Positions 8,416 to 16,663 of a stretch of DNA of 64,000 nucleotides are shown here, one piece after another (within the stretch, counting starts at the first letter, position 1; every line of letters begins with the position of its first letter). Source of the stretch: CAWGXG01 sp963826505 (GTDB lineage Bacteria > Chloroflexota > Anaerolineae > Aggregatilineales > Aggregatilineaceae); NCBI GenBank assembly GCA_963826505.1, contig CAWGXG010000008.1, positions 310,001 through 374,000 of the forward strand. The letters are read 5' to 3'. The position numbers were made by a program, and so were the translations under genes. The notes under the pieces are model-generated. The model saw nothing but the letters and a program-made list of their open reading frames with translations. It was not told the DNA's origin and did not search any database.

Positions 8416-8892
8416 TCAGATGCGATCGCGAAATGTGAAGTAACTTCCACTCAACACGACGGCGACGATAGCGGCGATCAGCAAGAATATCCATTCCGAA
8501 TCGGGATGGAACGCCTTGCGGAACCACCAACCCAGGAAGGTGTCCATCACGCCCAGCCCGATAGCGAAAGCGATAGTGACGCCCATGACGACATAGGTCA
8601 GTCGTCGGGTTTCTTCGTTGTTCGGCCAGGTGACCTTCTGCATTTCGGAGATTACGCCCCGGAAATAGGCCACAACGCTGCGCACAACTGGAATCCGGTT
8701 CACCAACCCGGTCGAACCAACACCACGCGTTTTCGTCTGCCGCGTGCTGGGAGTAGGGCGATCCTTACGGGCAACCTGAGAGTTGTCCTCTTCGTCGCCG
8801 TTCTCTTGTGTCTTACGACGGTCATTATTGACGACCGTCGCATTGCGGTTGTTCTTCTCGTCCGCTTCATTGCGGGTTCGTGTACGTGCCAC
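8416..8892 (-). CDS. secE: preprotein translocase subunit SecE with long hydrophilic N-terminus
   Basis: A 158-residue SecE. The conserved core is C-terminal: the amphipathic helix FRGVISEMQKVTWPNNEETRR, with the family motif E-x2-KVTWP, followed by a transmembrane helix (TYVVMGVTIAFAIGLGVMDT) and a second hydrophobic stretch near the end. The first 85 residues are highly charged and low complexity. GTG at 8892 is chosen over an in-frame ATG at 8916 because an excellent Shine-Dalgarno (GAGGAG) ends a few bases before it. SecE clamps SecY in the protein-conducting channel. The second C-terminal hydrophobic stretch is unusual for a minimal one-helix SecE. Confidence 0.92.
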   Translation of the reverse strand: MARTRTRNEADEKNNRNATVVNNDRRKTQENGDEEDNSQVARKDRPTPSTRQTKTRGVGSTGLVNRIPVVRSVVAYFRGVISEMQKVTWPNNEETRRLTYVVMGVTIAFAIGLGVMDTFLGWWFRKAFHPDSEWIFLLIAAIVAVVLSGSYFTFRDRI

Positions 8893-8982
8893 TCTTAACT
8901 CCTCGGCAATAAACAACGGCCTATATCTAAGACACCGTCGCGAGGACGGTGTCTGGACAAGTGAACGTGTCAGCCTTAAAGG

Positions 8983-9055
8983 CAGGGGTGGTAGGACTCG
9001 AACCCACAGCCTACGGTTTTGGAGACCGTTGCTCTGCCAATTGAGCTACACCCCT
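8983..9055 (-). tRNA. tRNA-Trp (anticodon CCA)
   Basis: The minus strand folds to a normal 73-nt cloverleaf: 7-bp acceptor AGGGGTG/CACCCCT with discriminator G (expected for Trp), D arm AGCTCAATTGGCAGAGC, anticodon loop CTCCAAA giving CCA, and T arm with GGTTCGAGTCC. The 3' CCA is not encoded. It lies between rpmG and secE, the widespread bacterial rpmG-trnW-secE-nusG arrangement. Confidence 0.96.
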
Positions 9056-9101
9056 ACATACGGGGCAAACCACGCCCCATTCACTTCACCGATCGCTACA
9101 C

Positions 9102-9269
9102 TTATTTCGTTTCACGATGCAAGGTATGCTTCTGGCAGCGCGAACAGTACTTCAACAGTTCAAGACGCTGCGGATCGTTGCGCCGATTCTTCATGGACGT
9201 GTAATTCCGCTCCTTGCACTCGGTGCAAGCGAGGTGAATTACCATGCGGACATCTTTTTTCTTTGCCAT
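9102..9269 (-). CDS. rpmG: 50S ribosomal protein L33
   Basis: A 55-residue protein found by reading the minus strand between the tuf remnant and tRNA-Trp. It begins MAKKKDVRMVIHLACTECKE and ends KYCSRCQKHTLHRETK. Four cysteines in two C-x2-C pairs (CTEC and CSRC) mark it as the zinc-binding C+ form of L33, and the RNYTSMKNRRNDPQRLELLKY-type central region is typical, although only its start and end are quoted here. It is a small component of the 50S subunit. The position just upstream of tRNA-Trp and secE is conserved in many bacteria. Confidence 0.95.
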   Translation of the reverse strand: MAKKKDVRMVIHLACTECKERNYTSMKNRRNDPQRLELLKYCSRCQKHTLHRETK

Positions 9270-9299
9270 AGATCTACCAATCCCGCTTCATCGGGGTAA

Positions 9300-9324
9300 G
9301 GGGCCGGTTCTTGAGTCCGGCCCC
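9300..9324 (-). terminator. hairpin between tuf and rpmG
   Basis: Inverted repeat GGGGCCGG / CCGGCCCC with a 9-nt loop, beginning 10 bp after the tuf stop. There is no convincing U tract, so it may be an attenuator or mRNA-stabilising hairpin that tunes the tuf to rpmG ratio rather than a full terminator. Confidence 0.45.
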
Positions 9325-9334
9325 CAAATTAGCG

Positions 9335-10536
<1,202 letters not shown>

Positions 10537-10615
10537 GTTCCGTTGGTTCCTCCAGAATGTACCGATCAGGGATTATTGCTGTGATGGTATCACACCCGAA
10601 TTTGGAAAAGAGCTA

Positions 10616-10688
10616 AGCCTACAATGGGATTCGAACCCATGACCTCGCCCTTACCAAGGGCGTGCTCTACCTGCTGAGCTATGTAGGC
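10616..10688 (-). tRNA. tRNA-Thr (anticodon GGU)
   Basis: Minus-strand cloverleaf with acceptor GCCTACA/TGTAGGC, discriminator U, D arm AGCTCAGCAGGTAGAGC, anticodon arm CGCCC-TTGGTAA-GGGCG (anticodon GGT) and T arm GGGTTCGAATCCC. CCA is not encoded. It lies 79 bp upstream of tuf and reads ACC/ACU codons. Confidence 0.96.
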
Positions 10689-10715
10689 CAGCGCGACAGG
10701 CGCAACGCCTGTCAG

Positions 10716-10798
10716 TGGGCCGGGTAGGACTCGAACCTACGAAGGCGTTCACCAGCGGATTTACAGTCCGCCCCCTTTGCCGCTCGGGACACCGACCC
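10716..10798 (-). tRNA. tRNA-Tyr (anticodon GUA)
   Basis: Minus-strand class II tRNA of 83 nt. Acceptor GGGTCGG/CCGGCCC with discriminator A, anticodon loop containing GTA inside GGCGGACTGTAAATCCGC, a long variable arm (TGGTGAACGCCTTCG region) and T arm AGGTTCGAGTCCT. CCA is not encoded. Second of three tRNAs ahead of tuf. Confidence 0.96.
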
Positions 10799-10832
10799 AT
10801 AATTTATGCAATTGTGCGGAGGTTCTCCGCCA

Positions 10833-10906
10833 AGCCGACGATGGGACTTGAACCCATAACCTAACGCTTACAAGGCGCTTGCTCTGCCGTGTTGAGCTAC
10901 GTCGGC
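10833..10906 (-). tRNA. tRNA-Thr (anticodon UGU)
   Basis: Minus-strand tRNA of 74 nt: acceptor GCCGACG/CGTCGGC, discriminator U, anticodon loop CTTGTAA giving TGT, T arm GGGTTCAAGTCCC. It reads ACA (and probably ACG). It is the promoter-proximal gene of the tRNA-tuf transcript, beginning 12 bp after the proximal -10 box. Confidence 0.95.
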
Positions 10907-10917
10907 ATGCGGCAGTC

Positions 10918-10946
10918 ATTCTACCACGCCCGTTACCTAGTCTCAA
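10918..10946 (-). promoter_or_regulatory. proximal sigma-70 promoter of the tRNA-tuf operon
   Basis: On the minus strand TTGAGA, a 17-bp spacer, then TAGAAT. The predicted start falls a few bases before the mature 5' end of tRNA-Thr(UGU), an ideal geometry for a stable-RNA promoter. Confidence 0.75.
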
Positions 10947-10974
10947 GGGTCATCTCATCGCCAGAGTGACGCGA

Positions 10975-11003
10975 ATTTTATCGGACGCTCTCCCCTTTGT
11001 CAA
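10975..11003 (-). promoter_or_regulatory. distal sigma-70 promoter of the tRNA-tuf operon
   Basis: On the minus strand a perfect -35 TTGACA, a 17-bp spacer and TAAAAT. It lies 57 bp upstream of the proximal promoter, giving a tandem arrangement typical of highly expressed stable-RNA and translation operons. Confidence 0.8.
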
Positions 11004-11071
11004 TGGTTCTTCAGTGTGCGGACCCGGTGAATCTTCAAGGGAATTTGTATGGTCAACGGCGGTCGGGCGCG

Positions 11072-11101
11072 TTACCTGCCTTTTGTGAGGAGTGATACAA
11101 T
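11072..11101 (+). promoter_or_regulatory. possible promoter of the M16C peptidase gene
   Basis: TTACCT, 18-bp spacer, TACAAT, ending 64 bp before the ATG at 11166. Moderate match to the sigma-70 consensus and on the correct strand of a divergent intergenic region; no better candidate was seen. Confidence 0.4.
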
Positions 11102-11165
11102 CTGATAGCCTCGGGTAGCCTGTCAGTCTATTAGGCCTGATTTAAGAGAAATGAGTTAACGATCT

Positions 11166-14087
11166 ATGGCAGACCGGTACGGATTCCAACTGATCAGAGA
11201 GCAGAATATTCCTGAGCTTCGCACTAACGCCCGGCTGTTCCGGCATGCCCAGACTGGAGCAGAACTGCTGTCGCTGGAAAATGACGATGAGAACAAGGTG
11301 TTCGGAGTGTCGTTTAATACGCCAGCGTCAAACTCGACCGGGCTGCCGCACATCATGGAGCATTCTGTATTGTGCGGGTCGCGGAAATACCCGGTCAAAG
11401 AGCCGTTTGTGGAGCTCTATAAGGGATCGTTGCAAACGTTCTTGAACGCCATGACGTTTCCGGACAAAACGATGTATCCCCTGGCCAGCCAGAATTTGCA
11501 GGACTTCTACAATCTGATCGACGTGTACCTGGATGCTGTGTTTTACCCCAACATCACACCGAACACCCTGCGCCAGGAAGGCTGGCACTTCGAGTTGGAT
11601 GATCCGGATCAACCGCTTGCCCTCAAGGGCGTTGTGTTCAATGAGATGAAGGGCGCTTATTCCGACCCGGACGATTTGTTGCAGCAGTATGTGAAGGAAT
11701 CGCTCTTTCCAGATAACACATATCGCTTCGACTCGGGTGGCGATCCGGCGGTGATCCCCGACCTGACTTACGAGCAGTTCAAGCATTTTCACGACACCTA
11801 TTATCACCCGTCCAATGCGCAGTTCTTTTTCTACGGCGACGATCCCGCCGAAGACCGCCTGCGGATTGTCAATGAGTATCTTAAGGATTATCGGCGCATC
11901 GACGTCGATTTTAGTGTGGCGTTGCAGGCACCCTTTGATGCGCCTCACCACGTCACGTACGGATACGCGGTCGGACAGGACGACGAGGCAGATAGCAAAA
12001 AGGCGATGCTGACCGTCAACTGGCTGCTCCCCGAAAGCGCCGACACCGGGACGGCGCTGGCTTTGATGATCTTGCAGCAATTGTTGATCGATACTTCTGC
12101 CTCACCTCTGCGCAAGGCCCTGATCGATTCAGGTTTAGGTGAAGACTTGGCTGGAAGCGGTCTGGAACGGGACCTCCGCCAGATGACATTCTCGACCGGG
12201 CTGAAGGGTATCGCCGCAGAGGATGCGGAACGGGTCGAAGCACTGGTGTTGGATACCTTGCAGGCGTTGGTGACGGACGGTATCGAGCCGGACATGGTCG
12301 AAGCCGCAGTGAATACGGTGGAATTCGCCCGGCGCGAGAATAACACCGGGTCAATGCCGCGTGGCATTGTTCTGGCCTGGCAGGCGCTGCATGCCTGGGC
12401 CTACGGCGGCGATCCGTTCGGCCCATTGGCTTTTGAGGCCCCGCTGAATGCGATTAAAACCCGTCTGGCAGCCGGCGAGCGCGTATTCGAGGATTTGATC
12501 GCGGCGTATTTTCTCGACAACTCCCACCGTTCGACCGTGCTATTGACGCCCGATCCCGAACTTCAAGCGCGCCGTGAAGCTGAGGAAAGGCAGCGGCTAG
12601 ACCGTGCTCGTGCGGCGATGACGGCCGACGATCTACAGCGCGTCATCGAGCAAACTCGAACGCTACGCCAGATGCAGGAAACGCCGGATACTCCCGAAGC
12701 CCTGGCGACGATCCCGTCCTTGGCGTTGGACGATCTTGACAAGACGAATAAGGTGATCCCGATCGAGGTGAGCACACACGCGGGAACGCCGCTGCTGTAT
12801 CACGATCTGTTTACGAACGGAATCGTGTATCTCGATCTGGGCTTTGATGTGCGGGTGCTCCCTCAGGAATACCTGCCCTATGTCTCTTTGTTCGGGCGCG
12901 CGCTGCTTGAGATGGGCACCGAGACGGAAGACTTCGTCAAACTATTGCAGCGCATTGGCCGCAAGACCGGCGGCATCAACTCGACCGCATTTGGCGACAC
13001 GATCAAAGACACGCGCGATGCCACGGTGTGGTTCATGCTGCGTGGCAAGGCGACCGTAGAGCAGACTAGCGAACTGCTGGCTATTCTGCGCGATGTGCTG
13101 CTTACCGCGCGTCTCGACAACCGCGAGCGGTTTCGCCAGATGGTGTTGGAGGAAAAAGCCTCGGAAGAATCAGGCGTGGTGCCGGCGGGACATGCCGTCG
13201 TGAAGACGCGGCTCTATGCGCGATTCAGTGAGGCAGGCTGGGTCGATGAGCAGATGGGCGGCCTCAGCTATCTTCACTTCCTGCGCAAACTGGTTGACGA
13301 CATCGAGCGCGATTGGCCCGCTGTGTTGAACGTCTTGGAAAGTGTCCGGCAGTTGTTGGTGAATCGCCGCGCCATGATCGCCAATGTGACATTGGATGCC
13401 GCCAACTGGACGCAAGTTTCTCCCCAGATCGTGGAATTCCTGGACGCCCTGCCCGCGGCGGAACCGCCGTCACCGATGTGGACGCCCCAGCTCCAGAGCG
13501 GGAACGAGGGGCTGGTCATTCCGGCGCAAGTCAATTACGTCGGCAAAGGCGCGGATCTGTTCACCCTCGGCTACAAGGCGCATGGGTCGATTATCCCGAT
13601 CAGCCACTATCTGCGCACGACCTGGTTATGGGAGCGCGTACGGGTGCAAGGTGGAGCCTACGGCGGGTTCTGCTCATTTGATTGGCGATCAGGATCGTTC
13701 GCGTTTATCTCATATCGCGACCCGAATCTTCTGAACACGCTGGATATCTACGACCAGACCGCCGACTTTCTCAGTCAACTCACGCTGGATCAGGATGAGC
13801 TGGTCAAGAGCATTATCGGCGCGATTGGTCTGATGGACTCCTATCTACTGCCTGACGCTAAAGGCTATGTCTCGATGCGGCGCTATCTGGCAGGCGAGAC
13901 AGACGAAGGCCGCCAGCAGATGCGCAACGAAATCCTGTCCACCACGGCGGCTGATTTCAAGGCATTCGCCGAGGTGCTACGCCAGCTCAATGCGAATGGC
14001 GCGGTAGTGGTGTTGGGTGGGCAAGAGGCGATCGAAAAGGTTGAAGCGCAGAAACCGGGCTGGTTTCGCGTGAGCAAAGCACTATAA
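11166..14087 (+). CDS. M16C metallopeptidase (presequence-protease/PreP-like)
   Basis: A 973-residue peptidase, the length expected for the M16C subfamily (PreP, Cym1, CPBP-type) which encloses substrates in a chamber of two homologous halves. The inverted zinc motif H-x2-E-H appears as HIMEH near residue 61, in the diagnostic context SNSTGLPHIMEHSVLCGS-like sequence followed by FLNAMTFPDKTMYP. The downstream Glu ligand is in EMKGAYSDPDD. The C-terminal half carries the R-x-x-GGAYGG-type motif as RVQGGAYGGF, which completes the active site. It lacks a signal peptide and should degrade short unfolded peptides in the cytoplasm. Monocistronic: promoter candidate upstream, terminator downstream. 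Confidence 0.93.
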   Translation: MADRYGFQLIREQNIPELRTNARLFRHAQTGAELLSLENDDENKVFGVSFNTPASNSTGLPHIMEHSVLCGSRKYPVKEPFVELYKGSLQTFLNAMTFPDKTMYPLASQNLQDFYNLIDVYLDAVFYPNITPNTLRQEGWHFELDDPDQPLALKGVVFNEMKGAYSDPDDLLQQYVKESLFPDNTYRFDSGGDPAVIPDLTYEQFKHFHDTYYHPSNAQFFFYGDDPAEDRLRIVNEYLKDYRRIDVDFSVALQAPFDAPHHVTYGYAVGQDDEADSKKAMLTVNWLLPESADTGTALALMILQQLLIDTSASPLRKALIDSGLGEDLAGSGLERDLRQMTFSTGLKGIAAEDAERVEALVLDTLQALVTDGIEPDMVEAAVNTVEFARRENNTGSMPRGIVLAWQALHAWAYGGDPFGPLAFEAPLNAIKTRLAAGERVFEDLIAAYFLDNSHRSTVLLTPDPELQARREAEERQRLDRARAAMTADDLQRVIEQTRTLRQMQETPDTPEALATIPSLALDDLDKTNKVIPIEVSTHAGTPLLYHDLFTNGIVYLDLGFDVRVLPQEYLPYVSLFGRALLEMGTETEDFVKLLQRIGRKTGGINSTAFGDTIKDTRDATVWFMLRGKATVEQTSELLAILRDVLLTARLDNRERFRQMVLEEKASEESGVVPAGHAVVKTRLYARFSEAGWVDEQMGGLSYLHFLRKLVDDIERDWPAVLNVLESVRQLLVNRRAMIANVTLDAANWTQVSPQIVEFLDALPAAEPPSPMWTPQLQSGNEGLVIPAQVNYVGKGADLFTLGYKAHGSIIPISHYLRTTWLWERVRVQGGAYGGFCSFDWRSGSFAFISYRDPNLLNTLDIYDQTADFLSQLTLDQDELVKSIIGAIGLMDSYLLPDAKGYVSMRRYLAGETDEGRQQMRNEILSTTAADFKAFAEVLRQLNANGAVVVLGGQEAIEKVEAQKPGWFRVSKAL

Positions 14088-14130
14088 TAGGCAGTTTGTG
14101 AGCGGTGTTTCCACCAACGGTTTGACAACT

Positions 14131-14154
14131 GGGCTGCTTATGCGGCCCTTTTTT
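14131..14154 (+). terminator. intrinsic terminator after the M16C peptidase gene
   Basis: GGGCTGC-TTAT-GCGGCCC forms a 7-bp stem (one G-U pair) directly followed by six T residues, 44 bp after the stop codon. Confidence 0.8.
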
Positions 14155-14231
14155 ACAGGATTAGGATGTTGCGGTCTATCGGACTCGTTTTCGGAATGGC
14201 GTGATCGTGCGCGCCTGGGATAACGCTGATT

Positions 14232-15176
14232 ATGACTGAACAGGCTCGCCCCGTAACCGCTGCTGTCGTGCCGAATTGGCGGCCCTACGCTGCCTTAGTG
14301 CTCGGCGTGGTGGCCGTATCGTTTGCCGCGATCTTCATCCGCCTCGCTCAGGCCCAGGCGGCCCCATCGTTGGTGCTGGCCGCTGCTCGACTTTGTGTGG
14401 CTTCGATCGTGCTGACCCCATGGGTGATACGCCGCCATTGGGATGAAGTCCGTGCCGTCGGGCTGAGCGATCTGCGCTGGGCACTGTTGGCGGGTGTTTT
14501 CCTAGGGCTTCATTTCGCGACGTGGATCACGTCGCTGGAGTACACGTCGGTGGTCAACAGCGTCACCCTGGTGACGACGAACCCGTTATGGGTCGCGCTG
14601 CTCAGCCCGTTGCTGCTGCGCGAAAAGCTCGACCGGTGGACCATGATTGGATTGGCGCTAGCCATCGGTGGTGGTATTCTCGTAGGGTTGGCCGGGGATA
14701 CGGGCGAGCCGCCAAAGCATTTTGATCCCTGGCTAGGCAACGGTCTGGCTCTGTTCGGGGCCTTTGTGGTTGCCTTGTATTTTTTGATTGGGCGGCATCT
14801 GCGGGTCCGGTTGAGTCTGGTGGTTTACATCTGGCTCGTCTATACCACGGCGGCGGTGATTTTGGTCGGTGTGGTGGCGGTGAGCGGGCAGCAGGTCGCC
14901 GGACTGCCGGGGCAGGCCTATCTGTGGATGCTATTAATGGGGTTGGTCCCCCAACTGATCGGGCATTCGTCATTCAATTATGCTCTGGGATTCCTGTCAG
15001 CTGCCTATGTCAGCCTGGTGATCCTGGTGGAACCAATCGGCAGCGGTCTTCTGGCAATCCTGTTCCTGGATGAATGGCCCGTGCCGCTGCAACTGGTAGG
15101 GGCGGCTTTCATTCTGTTGGGGATCGGCGTGGCAAGTTATGAGCGGCAGATCAAGAATGGTTTTGCGGCTGAGTAA
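14232..15176 (+). CDS. EamA family (DMT superfamily) transporter
   Basis: A 314-residue polytopic protein with ten hydrophobic helices arranged as two EamA repeats of five. The first repeat starts YAALVLGVVAVSFAAIFIRL; family-like motifs include the Thr/Asn-rich helix VVNSVTLVTTNPLWVAL ahead of LLLREKL, and in the second half FNYALGFLSAAYVSLVILVEP with the conserved E-P followed by FLDEWP. DMT proteins export or exchange amino acids, nucleosides or related metabolites; substrate is not predictable. The TatA-like gene follows 31 bp downstream on the same strand. Confidence 0.9.
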   Translation: MTEQARPVTAAVVPNWRPYAALVLGVVAVSFAAIFIRLAQAQAAPSLVLAAARLCVASIVLTPWVIRRHWDEVRAVGLSDLRWALLAGVFLGLHFATWITSLEYTSVVNSVTLVTTNPLWVALLSPLLLREKLDRWTMIGLALAIGGGILVGLAGDTGEPPKHFDPWLGNGLALFGAFVVALYFLIGRHLRVRLSLVVYIWLVYTTAAVILVGVVAVSGQQVAGLPGQAYLWMLLMGLVPQLIGHSSFNYALGFLSAAYVSLVILVEPIGSGLLAILFLDEWPVPLQLVGAAFILLGIGVASYERQIKNGFAAE

Positions 15177-15207
15177 TCGGGATAGTGGATAACGCGAGGA
15201 TTGTGAG

Positions 15208-15636
15208 ATGGACGGAATCTTCGGTGTTGGGCTGGCGGAGATGCTGATCGTCGGGTTGGCATTGTTTATCATTGGCGGTCCCAAGAACACGGCCAAGTGG
15301 GCGCGTGAGTTGGGCCGGTATGTCCGCATGGCGCGTGAGGCGTGGGCCCAGGTGCTGGCCGATATGGAAAACGAATTGGGGCCTGAAGGCAAAGAATTGA
15401 TGGATGCCGCGCGCGAGCTGGGGCAGGGTGCGCGCGAAGTCAGCAAGATGACTCCGACCCGCCAGCTAATGAATGAGACTCTGCGCATGGTAGAAACGCC
15501 GTCGACGCCCAAAGCCGACGCGGCAGCGAATGCCCCCGTTCCAGCGGCTCCCGAGGCGACCCGCAGCGAAGACGCTACGCCTGAAGTCAATAAGTACCCG
15601 GCCTGGACGCCTCCGGGTCATAACGAGGACTCCTGA
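15208..15636 (+). CDS. TatA/TatB-like twin-arginine translocase protein
   Basis: A 142-residue protein with the Tat A/B layout: one short N-terminal transmembrane helix (LAEMLIVGLALFIIGG) preceded by FGVG, a hinge at GGPKN, and a long amphipathic helix (AKWARELGRYVRMAREAW) followed by a disordered Ala/Pro/Thr-rich tail. TatA multimers form the size-variable pore and TatB binds the signal peptide. The long cytosolic region (about 110 residues) is closer to TatB than to a minimal TatA. No tatC is adjacent. It is relevant here because the molybdopterin-type subunit at 60.5 kb carries an RRDFLK Tat signal. Confidence 0.82.
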   Translation: MDGIFGVGLAEMLIVGLALFIIGGPKNTAKWARELGRYVRMAREAWAQVLADMENELGPEGKELMDAARELGQGAREVSKMTPTRQLMNETLRMVETPSTPKADAAANAPVPAAPEATRSEDATPEVNKYPAWTPPGHNEDS

Positions 15637-15736
15637 TCGGGACTGGAGCCTATGTCTTAACCCCAGCAATTTCTCTTGTAGCCCCTAGAAACCTGCCAAT
15701 TCGACACGTTGCTGCCGTTATGCCGGGCATCTGGTG

Positions 15737-15765
15737 TTGCCATCAGGTGCGACTTGTCCTATAAT
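15737..15765 (+). promoter_or_regulatory. sigma-70 promoter of the GntR/FadR regulator
   Basis: TTGCCA, 17-bp spacer, perfect TATAAT. The expected start is near 15772, immediately upstream of the inverted repeat at 15787-15802. Confidence 0.72.
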
Positions 15766-15786
15766 CTGAGTGTATTGCTCTGATAA

Positions 15787-15802
15787 ATCTGATTGATCAG
15801 AT
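15787..15802 (+). promoter_or_regulatory. candidate autoregulatory operator
   Basis: Perfect inverted repeat ATCTGA-TTGA-TCAGAT located about 15-30 bp past the predicted transcription start of the regulator gene. Size and symmetry suit a dimeric GntR-type protein; a bound repressor here would block elongation or clearance. Confidence 0.5.
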
Positions 15803-15836
15803 GATTGCCGCATTTGACGATCATTGTGGGGTGCGT

Positions 15837-16565
15837 ATGCCGTCTCAAGCCCTGGATTCTGACATTCTGCATTACATCGTGTCCCACCAGGTCCTGCCCG
15901 GCGAGCGCCTGCCCACCATCCCGGAGCTGAGTCAGGAGTTGGGCGTCAGCACCAGCAAGATCCGCGAGGAATTGGCCGTAGCGCGTACGTTAGGGTTGGT
16001 CCAGATCAAGCCTCGCACAGGGACGCAGGTTCAGACGTTCAATTTCGGCCCGGCAGCGACGCTTAGCGTGCTCTATGCGCTGGGGTTGGATCGCTCTTAT
16101 TTCCACCATTTTTCGCGGCTGCGAAACAGCATTGAGCTCAGCTTCTGGCATGATGCCGTCGTCAAGCTTGAGCCAGAGGACATCGCGTATTTGCGCGAAG
16201 TCGTGAGTCGGGCGCGGGAAAAATTGACGTGCGTCCCGATTGAAGTGCCCTTCGACGAGCACCGCTGTCTGCATCTGACGCTGTTCAAACACCTGGAAAA
16301 CCCCTTCGTGCAGGGCATACTGGAAGCCTATTGGGAAGCCTATAAAGCCTTTGGATTTGGTCTGTACGCTGACCTGTTCTACCACCGCCGCGTGTGGGAT
16401 TATCACGAGAACATGGTGGAATGTGTCGCGCGTGGTGATGTAGAGGGTGGCCTCCAATCTTTAAAAGAGCACATGGAGCTGTTGCGTTACGTGCCCGATC
16501 AGGAGCAACCCGTGTCTGCGGAGCCAGTAGAAAGGTCGGCGCCTATTCGTCATCTGTTTGAGTGA
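15837..16565 (+). CDS. GntR/FadR-type transcriptional regulator
   Basis: A 242-residue regulator. The N-terminal winged helix (residues 1-75) has LPGERLPTIPELSQELGVST, the standard GntR recognition helix start, then KIREELAVARTLGLVQIKPRTGT as the wing. The C-terminal part is an all-helical FCD-like ligand domain containing the RNSIELSF segment and His-rich stretches that could bind metal or carboxylate. ATG at 15837 is chosen because GntR domains start right there and GTGGGG precedes it; the in-frame ATG at 15801 overlaps the candidate operator. It is upstream of korAB on the same strand, so control of that operon is a reasonable but unproven guess. Confidence 0.82.
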   Translation: MPSQALDSDILHYIVSHQVLPGERLPTIPELSQELGVSTSKIREELAVARTLGLVQIKPRTGTQVQTFNFGPAATLSVLYALGLDRSYFHHFSRLRNSIELSFWHDAVVKLEPEDIAYLREVVSRAREKLTCVPIEVPFDEHRCLHLTLFKHLENPFVQGILEAYWEAYKAFGFGLYADLFYHRRVWDYHENMVECVARGDVEGGLQSLKEHMELLRYVPDQEQPVSAEPVERSAPIRHLFE

Positions 16566-16663
16566 GCCCGAAACTATTACGTGTTGTGAAGTTGAAGAGA
16601 CTCACATTTCATCTCACATGTCGCGTTCAACAGGTCGTATGGATTGCAGGAGTATGACAGGTC

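Noticed and set aside
10580..10594. TGTGAT-GGT-ATCACA palindrome upstream of tuf
   Set aside because: Perfect but short, in a transcribed spacer between a tRNA and tuf; no regulator or second copy in the window supports an operator.
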